Positions 43,632 to 55,515 of a stretch of 64,000 nt of DNA are shown here, piece after piece. The notes under the pieces are model-generated. The model did no database searches, was not told the DNA's origin, and saw nothing but the letters and a program-made list of their open reading frames with translations. The stretch comes from Cryptomeria japonica. Its lineage: Eukaryota > Streptophyta > Pinopsida > Cupressales > Cupressaceae. Location: the NCBI RefSeq assembly GCF_030272615.1, contig NC_081406.1:116708347-116772346 (forward strand). The letters are read 5' to 3'. A program made the translations under genes and the position numbers. Position 1 is the stretch's first letter. Each line of letters begins with the position of its first letter.

Positions 43632-45599
43632 GAGGATCTAGGTGTGTTGCAGTTACATGAGAGACACCCGGTGACACAGGGGTTGCGAGATCGATTGACA
43701 GAGGTGGAGATAGATTGTATTGTCGCGACTGGATTGTATGAGGTGATGCACATGCTCGTGATTCATATGAATCACGGATTGATCACAACATTAGCAGAGC
43801 GGTGGCACAGCGAGACGTGCACCTTCCATCTGGCATAGGGGGAGATGACAGTGACCCTAGAGGATGTGTGGCGCATCCTGCAGATTCTGATTCAGGGGGA
43901 GCTGGTCACGTATGATAGATCTTGGGGTACCCTTGCAGGTCAGAGGCTCTTTGATGAGGATGTTGTTATTGATGATGGTTCTATTGCATGGGAGGAGATA
44001 GCTGCGTTATATGAGCCTCTACCAGCAGTTCTATTACGTATCGTGGGAGGACTTCTGTGTCCGGACAGGCGATCACATGGTTTGGCCATGGGGTGGGGGC
44101 AGGTGATCGAGATGATGATGATCGAGGGGACCCATTTTGCTTGGGGGCCGTGCGTGCTGGTGCACTTGTATTAGGAGCTCCATGAGGTGGTGTACCGGAG
44201 GAGGAGTTCCCTAGTAGTGGGAGTGACGCTGCTTCATATTTGGGCCTGGGAGAATCTACCAATGACTTGACCTGTGAGTCTTAGGTTCCGCGCAGTGGAT
44301 CAGTCGTACATGTTTATGTATAGCGACATGATGAGTTTGCCCCACCTGGGGAAGTTAGAGTGGTGGCGGCGGGCATTGGACGATCTTGATGTAGTCATAT
44401 GGCGACCATACCTGGAGTGTGAGCCATGGGAGGATGATGCAAAGGCACTGCCTTATGTATTTATGACCAAATTCCTCATTGGGAGGACATCTTATGATGT
44501 GGAGAGACAGGTGCCCAGGAGAGTTCTGAGACAGTTTGGACGGCAGTAGGGACTGCCTAGTGGATCAGGGGAGTATGCACGAGTGACACAGGAGAGGTAT
44601 GCATGGGGGCCAGAGCTACCATATGATCAGGCACTGGCGGAGTTTCAGACACTGTAGACGAGACCATGGGACATACAACCAAGGGTCATGGATGCAGGGG
44701 TGTCAGAGGAGTATACACAGTATATTGTGTCCCATCCGATTCCACGCATATCAGATCCAGTAGAGCCGATGCTCGAGTTTGAGGATGAGAGGGGACGGAG
44801 GAGGGGGAGGGGAGGAGGGCGAGGTCCGATAGCAGGCCTTGGAGGGAGAGGAGATGATGGAGATGGGGGAGGAGGTGGTGGAGGAGGTGGTGGGTTGGGG
44901 GTTCGAATTCAACAGAGAGGGAGAGGTGGACTGCCCCTATGGATGTCACAGGGACTGTTGGTACAAGGAGGAGTGAGATTGGGTGGGAGAGGGATGGAGA
45001 AGGAGATACCAAGGGAGAATGGGGAGGGAGCCACTGGAGAGGGTGGTATAGGTGAGGCTGCTATGGAGATAGGAGACGGATCAGGTGGAGATGTGCGAGA
45101 GCGATTGATAGTTCATTTGTAGTCTTGTCTTGAGGCATCAGATGGATGGGTGGAGGAATTGGAGGCGGCTAGGGATGTGCAGCTATTTGCACGGGAGTCA
45201 GAGCTAGCTGTAGTGCTATAGGAGAGAGATAGTGTAGTGGAGAGATTAGTAGAGCTATAGGAGAGAGTCCGGATTGGAGTAGGAGCAAAGGGGCCTACGG
45301 GGGAGGTGATGAGGGAGATGTGGCAAGCACATGCGGAGATAGAGTACTAGCGGGGTTTATATGAGTAGGTGGTGCTAGCTAGTCAGCGAGCACTTAGCTA
45401 TTCACAGATGTGGCAGGCCAGATTAGAGCGATCACAAAGGGTGCATAGCAGTGAGGGTGTGATGGGTCCTCCGCGGAGGGAGAGGTCAGGGGATGCAGGA
45501 GTGAGTGGTGGTTTGATGAGGCCTCCACAGAGAGATGGATTAGGTGGTGCGGGCACCAGTGGGGGAGCAGGTGGCGATGGTGGTACAGCATCTGGCTAG
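43632..45599 (+). pseudogene. G3 antisense PMD gene, exon 2 (plant mobile domain)
   Basis: Opens EDLGVLQLHERHPVT and stays in one frame for 656 codons, interrupted only by stop codons (about eleven, mostly TAG; for example 43836, 44172, 44547, 45120) with no frameshift. The PMD signature is clear: TTLAERWHSETCTFHL, GEMTVTLEDVWRIL, LGKLEWWRRALDDLDVVIWRPY, and ending about residue 310. Then comes an Arg/Gly-rich, Gly-run region (44780-45000), then a Glu/Leu-rich coiled-coil-like part (45150-45400) and a Gly/Arg-rich tail. PMD proteins are known from plant nuclear genes (MAIN/MAIL1) and from transposons. Their role in elements is unknown. Confidence 0.85.
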
Positions 45600-48211
45600 A
45601 GTGGCATTTGAGAGAGCATTTTTGCATATATGTATTGTATCATTGTTTATTTTTTGGACTGTATCTTGGATGGCTCTTGGTAGCCAATTTTATAGACTTC
45701 ATTGTACTCTGATATATGAGATGATATATATGAGGAGATCCCATATTTTGATGATATGCATTTGATATGTATGGATGTTTATGCAGGATGATGAGTTATT
45801 GCTTAGATGGATATGTGTACATGTATGCATTTGATGAGATGTTTCTTATATGCTTGTGTTTATGATGATTTATGATGTGGGATACTGACATATGAATGCA
45901 AGTTTATGTATGTGTATGATTTGTTTTTTTTTTGTTTTTTTGATGTAATGCTTTATGTATGTAATGCCATGATGATAATGTATGCTTATGATAAGTTATG
46001 ATCAGGATTTGTGGTGCTTCCTATTTTGGTATGAGGATGAGATAATGATATGCAATGATGTTAATGTAATGAATGAATGAATGATGTTATGTATGAATAT
46101 GCATCTAGATGTTTGTTAAATGAATGCAATATGGATAAACAAAATGTAAAGTACAAATGTTTATATTATGATGTCTAAATGAATGCATATGTATAATGGA
46201 TATATAACATGAACCAATGTGTTTGTGTAAACAAATGGTTTTATCTAAATGCTTAAATGTGTTGTAGTAAAAATGATAATGTGAGGATAATGTAACTCAT
46301 GGTTTTAATAACTGCACCTTAATGCAATTAAAAAGGGAAATGAATGCAAATGTAAAATGAATCCAAAAATGAGTATAATAAGACAATAATGGATGAATGA
46401 ATGCACCTTTTAACTAATGAATAGATAAATGAATGCATGCAATGGTAAATGATAAAGGATAATGAAATGATAATGGATGACTGACACTAAATAAATGTAT
46501 ATTAAATGGTTTAATATAATCAAGGATAATTTGATCCCATGAATGAGTCTAATTATTATGATTATGCAATGATGCAAATGATTTTAATGAAGATTAATGT
46601 CAATAAACTAAATGAACTAGATGTAATTTAAAAAAATGACATGAATGTACTTAATGCAAAATGCAACTAAATGTAATGATGATAGGAGTATGAAGAATGC
46701 AAGGTTTTTGAGACTTTGCATGATGGATTGATGATGTATCAGAGTACTCGGTCATGATTGTATCCAAGACCAGCTTAATGTTTCACTTTTTTGCATATAA
46801 ATCCCACATATGAATGAGTGAATGGATGGGTGATATGCAACATAATGCAATATATAAATAGATGAGATGAAATGATGATCCATAGTGCTCTATTTTCATC
46901 ATTGAGCTTTTTAAAATGTTGGAAGAGAATACAAGCATCTTGACATAATGGTTCAAGATGACCTGAGTATTTCTTACATGGATTTGATATAGCAAGTTAA
47001 TACAAATGACTTGATACAAGGGTCAAGTCGACTAGAGTATTGCTTACAGAACAGACAAGGATCATCTCCGTTCATGCATGACTTGGACCGTCCTCCTTGA
47101 TCTTGAATTGATCATATCCTAAGACAAGTGCATACCATAATAAGAAATAAAACCTTTATCCAGTTTGGATGAGGTAGGAGGAACCAAAGAAAGAGCATTG
47201 TACCTGCAAACAAACAGTATATACATAAAGAATAAAGAATAAGAATCCTTGGTAATGGTTCATGTTCATATGGTCGAGGTATACGCTGTAGTCAGCAAGC
47301 CGTAGTGATCTATGACTGAATTTTGCATAAGATCACATAGCTTAGTGAACTTCCCACCTAGACACCATTAGTACATGCCCCAGTACTTCATCAGAATAAT
47401 GCACCGAAGATATAAAAACAATGTTGAAAGATCCTGATACAGATAAATGAGTGATTGTACTCACAAATCAACCAAGTATTTGATAGCTTAACATGATTTT
47501 CTTGTCAAAGAAAATGTCACTTTTGTCTTTTTTTTGGTAAGGAAGGATGCATCCTTGTTAAAGACAATTTCCGATTTGTTGATGTTGATTTTGTGGTTTG
47601 ATTGGTAAATGGTCATCGTGTGAGTATTATGTCAATGTTTGTTTGGTATCTGTTTGGATGAGTATGTACAATGTGTTTCCATGTTTTTGATTGATTTTTT
47701 TGATGTTTTTGGATTTTGTTAATTGTTTTGAATGTTTTTTTGGATTTTGTGAGATAGTTTTCCAATGGTTTTGGTATTTTATGAGATAGTGTTGAATGTT
47801 TTACCCAATGAATCACCAGTAATGTAGAATCCACTTCCATCAACTAGTTTTAAGGGCATTGCCCCCAAGTTTAGACATGACTATAAAAAGCAAGATGCGG
47901 GATGCATGCAGTATCTTCTTGGATGTTGTAGATCTATAACAAGCCATGGTTGATGGATGGATGTATGCATTAAGCATATGTGATCGCAACAAGTTTGAAA
48001 GATAATGGAGCCATAGCTTTTTACGAGTGGCGCCTGTTTGCCAGGTTTTCACCATCGTACTTACCCAAGGTGCCACCGGAGTGGTTGTTCATCGTTTGGA
48101 TGCATGATTTTTATTGACTTTTTTGATGTTTTTGTATTTTCTTCATGTCATTTCTCTGGATGTTTTTGGTATTTTTGCCAGTATATATGGGAGCTTGATG
48201 CTCCGTACAGC
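45600..48211. other. G3 spacer between antisense PMD gene and integrase
   Basis: 2.6 kb without a recognised gene. 45730-46760 is simple, ATG/TGAT/AATG-rich sequence. Near 48030-48060 is the GCGCCTGTTTGCCAGGTTTT block that also follows the polyprotein in G1. The two genes converge on this spacer, so it probably contains both transcripts' 3' ends. Confidence 0.6.
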
Positions 48212-49400
48212 TTATGCGTAAAACCATTTGAGGTGCATGCTGTTGATCAGATCTGCTAGTGGCTCTCCTTCTGATGTAGCCAACTGATATGCCCCAGACC
48301 CAAATACAGCAGTGACAACATATGGTCCTAGCCAATTTGATTCAAACTTGCCCTGATGTTCTTTGTTTGGTTGGTTGCGGGGATTCTCTCGGAGAACAAG
48401 ATCACCTACCTCAAATGTATGAGATCTAACTCGATGATTATAATTTCTACTCATGCACTGCTGATAGGCTTTGAGATGTTTGTATGCAGCTTGTCGCTTC
48501 TCATCTAGTAACTCTAAGTCCTGAAGATGAGATACTCTGTAGGCTTCATCATCAATGAGATTATGTAAGGAAACCCATAGTGATGGTATCTCGACCTCAA
48601 TAGGCAACATGGCTTCTGCACCATAGACCAATGAATAAGGAGTTGCACCTGTAGGGGTTCGAATGCTAGTTTGATATGCCCATAGTGCTGGATTCAATTG
48701 AACATGCCAATCACGACCGACATCATTGACTGTCTTCTTGAGTATTCTTACTATGTTTTTATTCGATGCTTCGGCCTGACCATTTCCTTGTGGGTAATAA
48801 GGGATGGAAAAGCGGTGTTGGATGTGAAATTTCTCACAGAGTTCACGAACATCCTGATTTTTGAAAGGAAGACTGTTATCTGTGATGATGGACAGAGGTA
48901 CACCATATCGAAAAATGATGTAATTGAGGATGAATGAGGCAATCTGCTTGCCGGTGACTTGGGTGAGTGGAACAACTTCGATCCACTTTGTGAAATATTC
49001 AGTGGCGGTAATAATGAATTTATGGCCGTTAGATGAAGATGGATGGATTTTACCTACAAGGTCAAGGCCCCATTGGCAAAAAGGCCATGGTGTTGTGATT
49101 GGTTACAGTTCCTGTGTTGGTGCATGTATCAGGTCTCCATGAGCTTGGCATTTCTTGCACTTTCTAACAAAGTAGTAGGAGTCCTTTTCCATAGATGGCC
49201 AATAATATCTAGCTCGCATGATCTTCTTGGCTAGTGACGGGCCACTTGAGTGATTCCCACAAATTCCTTCATGTACCTCTTCCAAGGCCTTTGTTATCTC
49301 ATCTTGCTCTAAACATCAAAGGAGAGTACCATCAAGACTGCGTCAGTATAGGGTTTCGACGATAATGGTATATCGAGCAGTTTGGTGAATGAAGGTTTTA
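48212..49400 (-). pseudogene. pol: G3 integrase pseudogene
   Basis: Zinc-binding HHCC part: EEVHEGICGNHSSG, then YYFVRKCKKCQAHG. Catalytic core: D in WGLDLVGKI, D in SIITDNSLPF, E in GNGQAEASNKN. The C-terminal part (FEVGDLVLRENP, SNWLGPYVVT) ends INSMHLKWFYA at 48212. Stops include TAA at about 49100 where a Gln codon is expected. Integrase would insert the DNA copy in the nucleus. Confidence 0.9.
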
Positions 49401-49402
49401 CG

Positions 49403-51514
49403 TTAGTTATTTGATTGGTTGGGAGGAAGGGTGTGATCATGGAGATAGGTGTAGAACTCACCGTACCATGGGGATTCAGAACCAACAAGGTGACATATCA
49501 TTTCGGATTCAGGGATATCATAAGTGGGAATCCAAAGCTGTTCTACCAAGAACTTGTAGCATGTTGAATTTTGTGGAAGATCTAGGAGAGATGTGATGGT
49601 AGCCATAGCATCAGCAACTCGATTATGATCTCTTGGTATTTGCTCAAAAGTGATAGTAGTAAATGATGTCTTTAGAGTGTCCACCATTTGCTTATATGGC
49701 ATGAGTTTATCATCCTTGGTCTGATATTCATCTGTTGTTTGTCGAATGACCAGTTGGGAGTCGCCATATACTTGTAGTTTTTGTAATTTCCATTGTACGA
49801 CTAGTCTGAGTCCTGTGATCAAGGCCTCATACTTTGCGATGTTGTTGGTGCATGGAAATGTGAGCCTGTAAGACTTCGGGATGCTATCACCTTGAGGTGT
49901 GATAAATAGAATGCCTGCCCCCGAGCCATGCCTAGTGTATGAACCATCAAAGTATAGTTTCCATGGTTGTGCTGTTGTGATCATGAATATCTCTTCATCT
50001 AGAAAATTGAAAATGAGAGGATGATCACCTATGAGTGGTGCATCGACCAACTGATTTGCAATAACTTGACCTTTGATAGCTTTACGGTCTACATACTCGA
50101 TATCAAATTCACTCAGAATCATCACCCATTTGGCCAAGCGGCTTGTCAATGCTGCTTTGCTGAGTAAATACTTGAGTGGATCAATCTTTGCAATGAGTTG
50201 TACTTTGTGTGTTAATAGATAGTGCCTCAGTTTAGTTGCTACCAAGATTACTGCTAGGCAAGCTCGCTCAATAGGGGTGTAATTGAGTTCATAGCTAACC
50301 AGTGTGCAAGAGATGTAGTAAACAACACACTCTTTTCCTTCTGCATTATGTTGTGCTAGTAGTACACCCAATGCTGTACTTGTCGCTGAGATATAGAGTA
50401 ACAACGGTCTACTTGGATCTGGTGGGATCAACAATGGTGGTTTCATGAGATAGTCTTCAAGTGTTTGAAATGCTTGCTGGCATCGGGCATCCCACTGAAA
50501 GCGGATGTTCTTGTGTAGCAGGTGTGTGAATGGGTGACACTTATCAGCCAATTGTGCAATGAATCTTCAGATGGATTGAAGCCGTCCTTGTAATGTCCTT
50601 AGCTGACTGATATTCTTTGGAGGTGGCATGTCCATGATTGCTTTTACCTTTGCTGGGTCGACCTCAATACCTTTGCTTGAGATAATGTATCCTAGAAGCT
50701 TCCCGGAGGTTACTCCAAAGACACATTTCTTTGGGTTGAGTCAAACATGGTATTGTTCCAGTCTATCGAAGATTTTATCTAAGATGTGGAGATGCCCTTC
50801 TCTGGCGAGTGATTTTGCTAGTAAGTCATCAACATAATCTTCCATCATAGTATGCATCATGTCATGAAAGATGGTGGTCATTGCTCTTTGATAAGTCGCT
50901 CCTGCATTCTTTAGACCAAAAGGCATTACATTCCAGCAATATGTACCCCATGGACATGTGAAGGCTGTCTTATGTTGATCTTCTGGTGCGATCTTTATCT
51001 GATTGTATCCTAAAAAGCCATCCATGAGTGAAAGCATGGCATGTCTAGCTGTCAGATCCACTATGATGTCGATATTTGGTAAGGGGAAGTCATCCTTAGG
51101 ACATGCCTTGTTTAGATCTTTGAAGTTAGTACAAATGTGGATGCCCCCTTTTGGTTTGCCGACAGGTACAATGTTGGAGATCCAATCTGCATAATCAATT
51201 GGTCTAATGAAACCAACATCTAGGAGTTTCTTGAGTTCTGTTTTGACTAGCACTTCAATCTGAGGATGCATCTTACGAAGCTTCTGCTTGACAGGTTTGG
51301 CTCCTTCTGCTACGGTGAGGTGATGCATGACTAAATCAGGATCAAGCCCAGGCATGTCTACATATGACCATGCAAAGTTGATCTGACACTTTTGAAAGAA
51401 CTCTAGAAATTTAGGTTGTTCCTCTGGAGTGAGAAGAGATGCCAGATATATGAGGTGAGGATTTTCAGGAGTCCCCACATTGTATTCTTTGGTTTCCTCG
51501 ATGAGAATCGTTGA
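49403..51514 (-). pseudogene. pol: G3 reverse transcriptase with two RNase H domains
   Basis: RT: ELKKLLDVGFIRP, NFKDLNKACPKDDFPLPNID, AFTCPWGTYCWNVMPFGLKN and the catalytic MEDYVDDLL. It is followed by the usual Ty3/gypsy RNase H (FQWDARCQQAFQTLEDYL...VVYYISCTL) and then by a second RNase H of archaeal type (WKLYFDGSYTRHGSGAGILF, NIAKYEALITGLR, YGDSQLVIRQ). The second domain is the recognised mark of the Tat lineage. TGA at 50743-50741 and about 50572 stand where CGA (Arg) is expected. Confidence 0.92.
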
Positions 51515-52696
51515 TCATTCCTGTTGTGTACTAGCGGGGAGAATGTCAAACCCTTCATCCTCAGGCACCTCAGAGAGGTTTTCACCATTGGATACGCTCT
51601 TTCTTTTTACTTTTGTTGAATTAAACAGTGCCACAGTGTGGTTTTCACTGGAAGATCCATGTTTTATTGTTATATTTTTGCAGCTAAAAGGTTTGGCATC
51701 CACCCCGAAGTATGTTGCACTATTAAGTTCAATGGCAAATCCAGCTTTGTGATCCCCACTTGGTTGGTTATCCCTTAATTCCAAAAAGTCAATGATGGCC
51801 TCATCATTTTGGAAGAAGTCAAGACATGGGGGATTTGGTTGGTTCCATTCGATGAGTTTAGGGTGAATAATGGGCATTACTTCATCGATTAGGTTAAGTG
51901 CATTAGATGTATCAGTGAGGGTTAAGAAATTATGGTGAAGGTCATTGATGGTACTCTCCTTGTCAGAATCAGGCGTAGGATGAGACGTAGGGTCTATGGA
52001 AGATGTTTCCAGTTCAGGAACCCATGTGGTCTTTATCTGCGCTTCTCCATAAACAAGGATGTCTTTGCGTGGTGGAGGTAGTGATGCATCTTCCTCATCT
52101 GAAGTGTTAAGCTGTACAAAATCAAATTCCCACTCATGTGAGTCGGTCTCTGAATCACTTTCCAACATTCGATTAGTATACCATACTGGGATGTCCTTTG
52201 AGTTAAATACTGCAGGGGTGATCAGTTGATGTACCTTTGTAGATGAAATGATCGGTACTGTAGGAAGGATGATGGGGCTCAAAGAATCCTATACGGGGAG
52301 TATTGGTAGTGTTGGCTCAACTGCTTCTGCTGGAACTGCGGGTGTTGTAGATATTGCTATGGGTTCTGATACAGTTGCTGCTATTAATGGTGCTTTTATT
52401 GATGTTATTGTTGCTGCTGATGGGATTACTGGTTCGCTGGGTGGGATGATTGGCATTGTAGCTGATTGTGTTGGGATTTTGAGCCTCGGTGGGGCAGCTG
52501 CGATGGTGTTTGATGTTGCTCTGATAATAAAAGGTGTCCTCTTTGCAATAGGTTGATATAGTGGTTTGTTGGGTTTTCCTTTGAATCTGAGTTTAGGAAA
52601 GATCTCCTTTTCAAAGCCTAGGCCTGCATTATCCTTGGGCTTTAATTCTGGCAGCAGTGGTTCATGTCATCCTTGTTTGCAATATCCCAAAGCACT
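51515..52696 (-). pseudogene. G3 linker between protease and RT
   Basis: Same frame as RT. A Pro/Ala/Thr-rich part (52300-52560) and an acidic part (WEFDFVQLNTSDEED) are unlike known enzymes. A TAG near 52290 interrupts. The plus-strand Gly/Ala-rich open stretch 52248-52556 is its shadow. Confidence 0.65.
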
Positions 52697-53824
52697 CTAA
52701 CCATCATACCCCATTCTTTGCATAATGAGGAGGCCTTTGCCATATTGATCCATAGGAAGCATAGCTTGCGGTATATCAGTGGTGATGGGATCTTTATAGA
52801 TCCATTCCGCTAAGTCCTCATCTTGGGTTTCTTCTTCTTGACTCTTTCCAAGGATGAAAGGTGTCAAAGCACATGTTGGCGTGATTAGTGGTTGTTGGAG
52901 TAATTGCTGCGGTTTACCATGTGTTCTAGGAGAAGTGGGCATTTGTCCCACACAAAAGAGTTGACTCAAGTTGTATTCCCTTGGAGCTTCCTCTGCTATC
53001 TTCATCTTAAGCTTTTCTTGCTTGGGTATAGTGGTGTTTGAATTGACAAGAGAGGCGGGACTTATATATGATGTGGAGGAAATGGATTCTCTATTATTAG
53101 GAACGGTAATCTTTGGTTGATGGCTGATATTATGACAGTATGCAAAGGGATTGGCATCACCCAGGATTGTGATCTCTGCACCGTTATGTGGGAACTTGAT
53201 ACATTGATGGTAGGTAGATGGAACGGCTTGCATGGCATGTATCCAAGGTCTTCCTAACAATAGATTGTATGGCAGAGGAAGGTCCAGAACCTGACAAATG
53301 ATGTGCTTTACCACAGGGCCTACTTGGATTGGTAGTACCACAACTCCTTTGGAGGAATGCTCTGCATCGTCATAGGCTTTGATTATGATCTTCTTACAAG
53401 GATCCACTGATTCTATGGCATATCCCAATGCTGTGACCAACTGTAGTGTACAAATATTCAGGCCTGCTCCATTATCTATCAAGACTCGCTTGATCTTGTG
53501 TTGGTTGATGAAGCCTTCAATGTGTAGTGAAGCGTTATGAGGTTGCTAGAAGGAAGAGTTGTCACTTTCAGAAAAAGTGAGACAAGGTGATGACTTTAGA
53601 CTTCCAACCATGGTTTGGAATTGGTTTGTATTCAGGTTTGCAGGGACCGACGCCTCTTGGAGTGCTTGATCCAAGATTGTTTTATGAGATGGCGATAGGC
53701 ACAAGAGCTCTAAAATGGATATAAGCACGAGCATTTTATCTAATTGTACTGCTTTGGGATGGAGGTGGTGCCTTGTGGAGCTTCCTTTGTGGTAAATTTG
53801 TTGCGACGTGTAACAAAATTGCAA
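52697..53824 (-). pseudogene. G3 protease pseudogene
   Basis: Retropepsin-like domain with VLIDNGAGLNIC at the active site (about 53490-53455) and LLGRPWIHAM, matching G1. The usual triad D-S/T-G reads D-N-G. The frame differs by one base from gag: the shift lies near 53755-53765. Confidence 0.85.
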
Positions 53825-55515
53825 TTGGAGTTGGGATTTTTGAAGGTTATAGTTGCAACTTGTTCACTGGCATCATACAGGTGATTTACAGTATAATTAT
53901 ATGCAGCCTGTGTATAATCCGTGGTATCAGTGCCTCGCCTGGAAGTGGAAGGACCCCTTTGATCTTATGATGGAAGTGGATTTTTGAACATCAGATGATC
54001 ATTATTGGTTGTTTTTGGGTCATGTCCTTCTATTTCAATTTCTCCTCGATCAATAAGATCCTGAATGAGATCTTTCAATCAGTGACAATTACTTGTCTTG
54101 TGTCCTCTCCCTTGATGGAATTCATAGTGTTCAGTATCTCTCCACCATGCTAGTTTGACCTGAGGCTCATAGTTTGATAGTTTAGGTAGAGTGACCAAAT
54201 TTTGAGAAATGAGTTGTCGCAATACTATTTCAATGGGTTTCCCTAAGGGAGTGTATGTTCATTTTTGTTTTTGCTAACGAGGTCTAGGTTCATCATGAGA
54301 TGTGATGCGACCTTGATTCGAAGGAACATTTGTGTTGTTCTAAGGTGGAGGATTTTGTCCTACAAACCAAACCATAGGCTGTGCACTTTGTATAGTCCTA
54401 GCATCCACAACCCCATCATTGACGATATTCTTGTTTTTGTTCCAGAAGCTTGGTTTATCGCTATTGAAGTGTGGGCGAGGACTATCCTTTGGTTCATTAT
54501 AGATTTTGATGAGTCCTTTCTTGATGAGTGCCCGTTCACATTTCAAACCCTTGGTGATCATATCATTAAAAGAGTCTGTGTCTTTGACATCTAGGTGAAA
54601 TTCCATTTCTTCGTTTAAGTTGGAAATGAATATTTCCACTAGTTCTCATTCAGGTAACTGAAGAGAACGTCTGCTAGACATTTGACACCATCGTTGCAAG
54701 AATACTGAGAATAGTTCACCTGGTTTTTGTTTAGTGTTGCACATATCAGCCATGGTGATGTCGCATTCAATGTTATGAGAGTAATGAGCTAGGAACTTCT
54801 GGATGAGTTCCTCAAATGTTCTAATGCCACCTGGTAGTCAGGAAAACCATGATGTGGTTGTTCCTCCCATGCTTTGGGGAAAAAGGTGCATTAGGTAGGT
54901 GTCTTCATATGCCACTTCGAGGCAAGCGGAATGAAATTCTCTGACATGATTACGAGGATCTCCCTTTCCTCTATATTTTTCAAATTTGGGTGTTTCGAAT
55001 CCTCGTGGAAAGGGTGGCATATAAAGATTCCTATCAAAAGGATAGGGACAGATGTCATTGAGTGAGAATTGGTTAGTTTTGACACCACTATGAAGTTGTT
55101 GGGTGAGATTCTCGACTTGTTGCCGCAACATCTCTATTTCATTTGGAGGAGGAGGTGGTGGGTTACCTCGAGGAATGTTATATCTAATGGGATCTCTACC
55201 TCTTTCCTCTTCATGGTGACTTTGTTGTTCTGATGCTTGTCTTAATTGGGCAAGGTCAAAGTTAGAGGGGAGTTTTGCTCCTTCTTGGGCAAGCTTTAAA
55301 AAGTGAGCATCCGCATTGCTCCTGAGTATTTCGTCAAAAAGTCTGTTAAAGAGAGGGTTATGTTGGGCCCTTTCTATTGTTGCGGGAGTAGGAGTACTTG
55401 GGTTTTCGTCATTCACATTTCCTCCAAGTGCTTCTTGGAATTCATTGAGATTTTCCTCTTCTTCTTCTTCCATTTCTATTTCTCGTTGCCTTGACATTGA
55501 TCGGGTTTGAGCCAT
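53750..55515 (-). pseudogene. gag: G3 gag pseudogene
   Basis: ATG at 55515 (MAQTRSMSRQREIEMEEEEE). Gag core: DICPYPFDRNLYMPPFP, PKFEKYRGKGDPRNHVREF, LFPQSMGG, CNTKQKPGELFSVFLQRW. A zinc-knuckle-like HYEFHQGRGHKTSNC lies near 54110 (the first Cys has become Tyr). Stops at 54838 and 54340 and others; one frame down to about 53760. Confidence 0.88.

Noticed and set aside
44686-45012. Minus-strand ORF opposite the Gly-rich PMD tail
   Set aside because: Shadow of GGA-rich coding sequence.
52248-52556. Plus-strand 102-codon Gly/Ala/Val-rich ORF resembling a membrane protein
   Set aside because: Shadow of the in-frame Pro/Ala/Thr-rich linker of G3 pol on the minus strand.
53745-53770. Frame change between G3 gag and protease as programmed frameshift
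   Set aside because: G1 keeps gag and protease in one frame at the homologous place and no slippery heptamer with a following structure was evident; a single-base indel is simpler.
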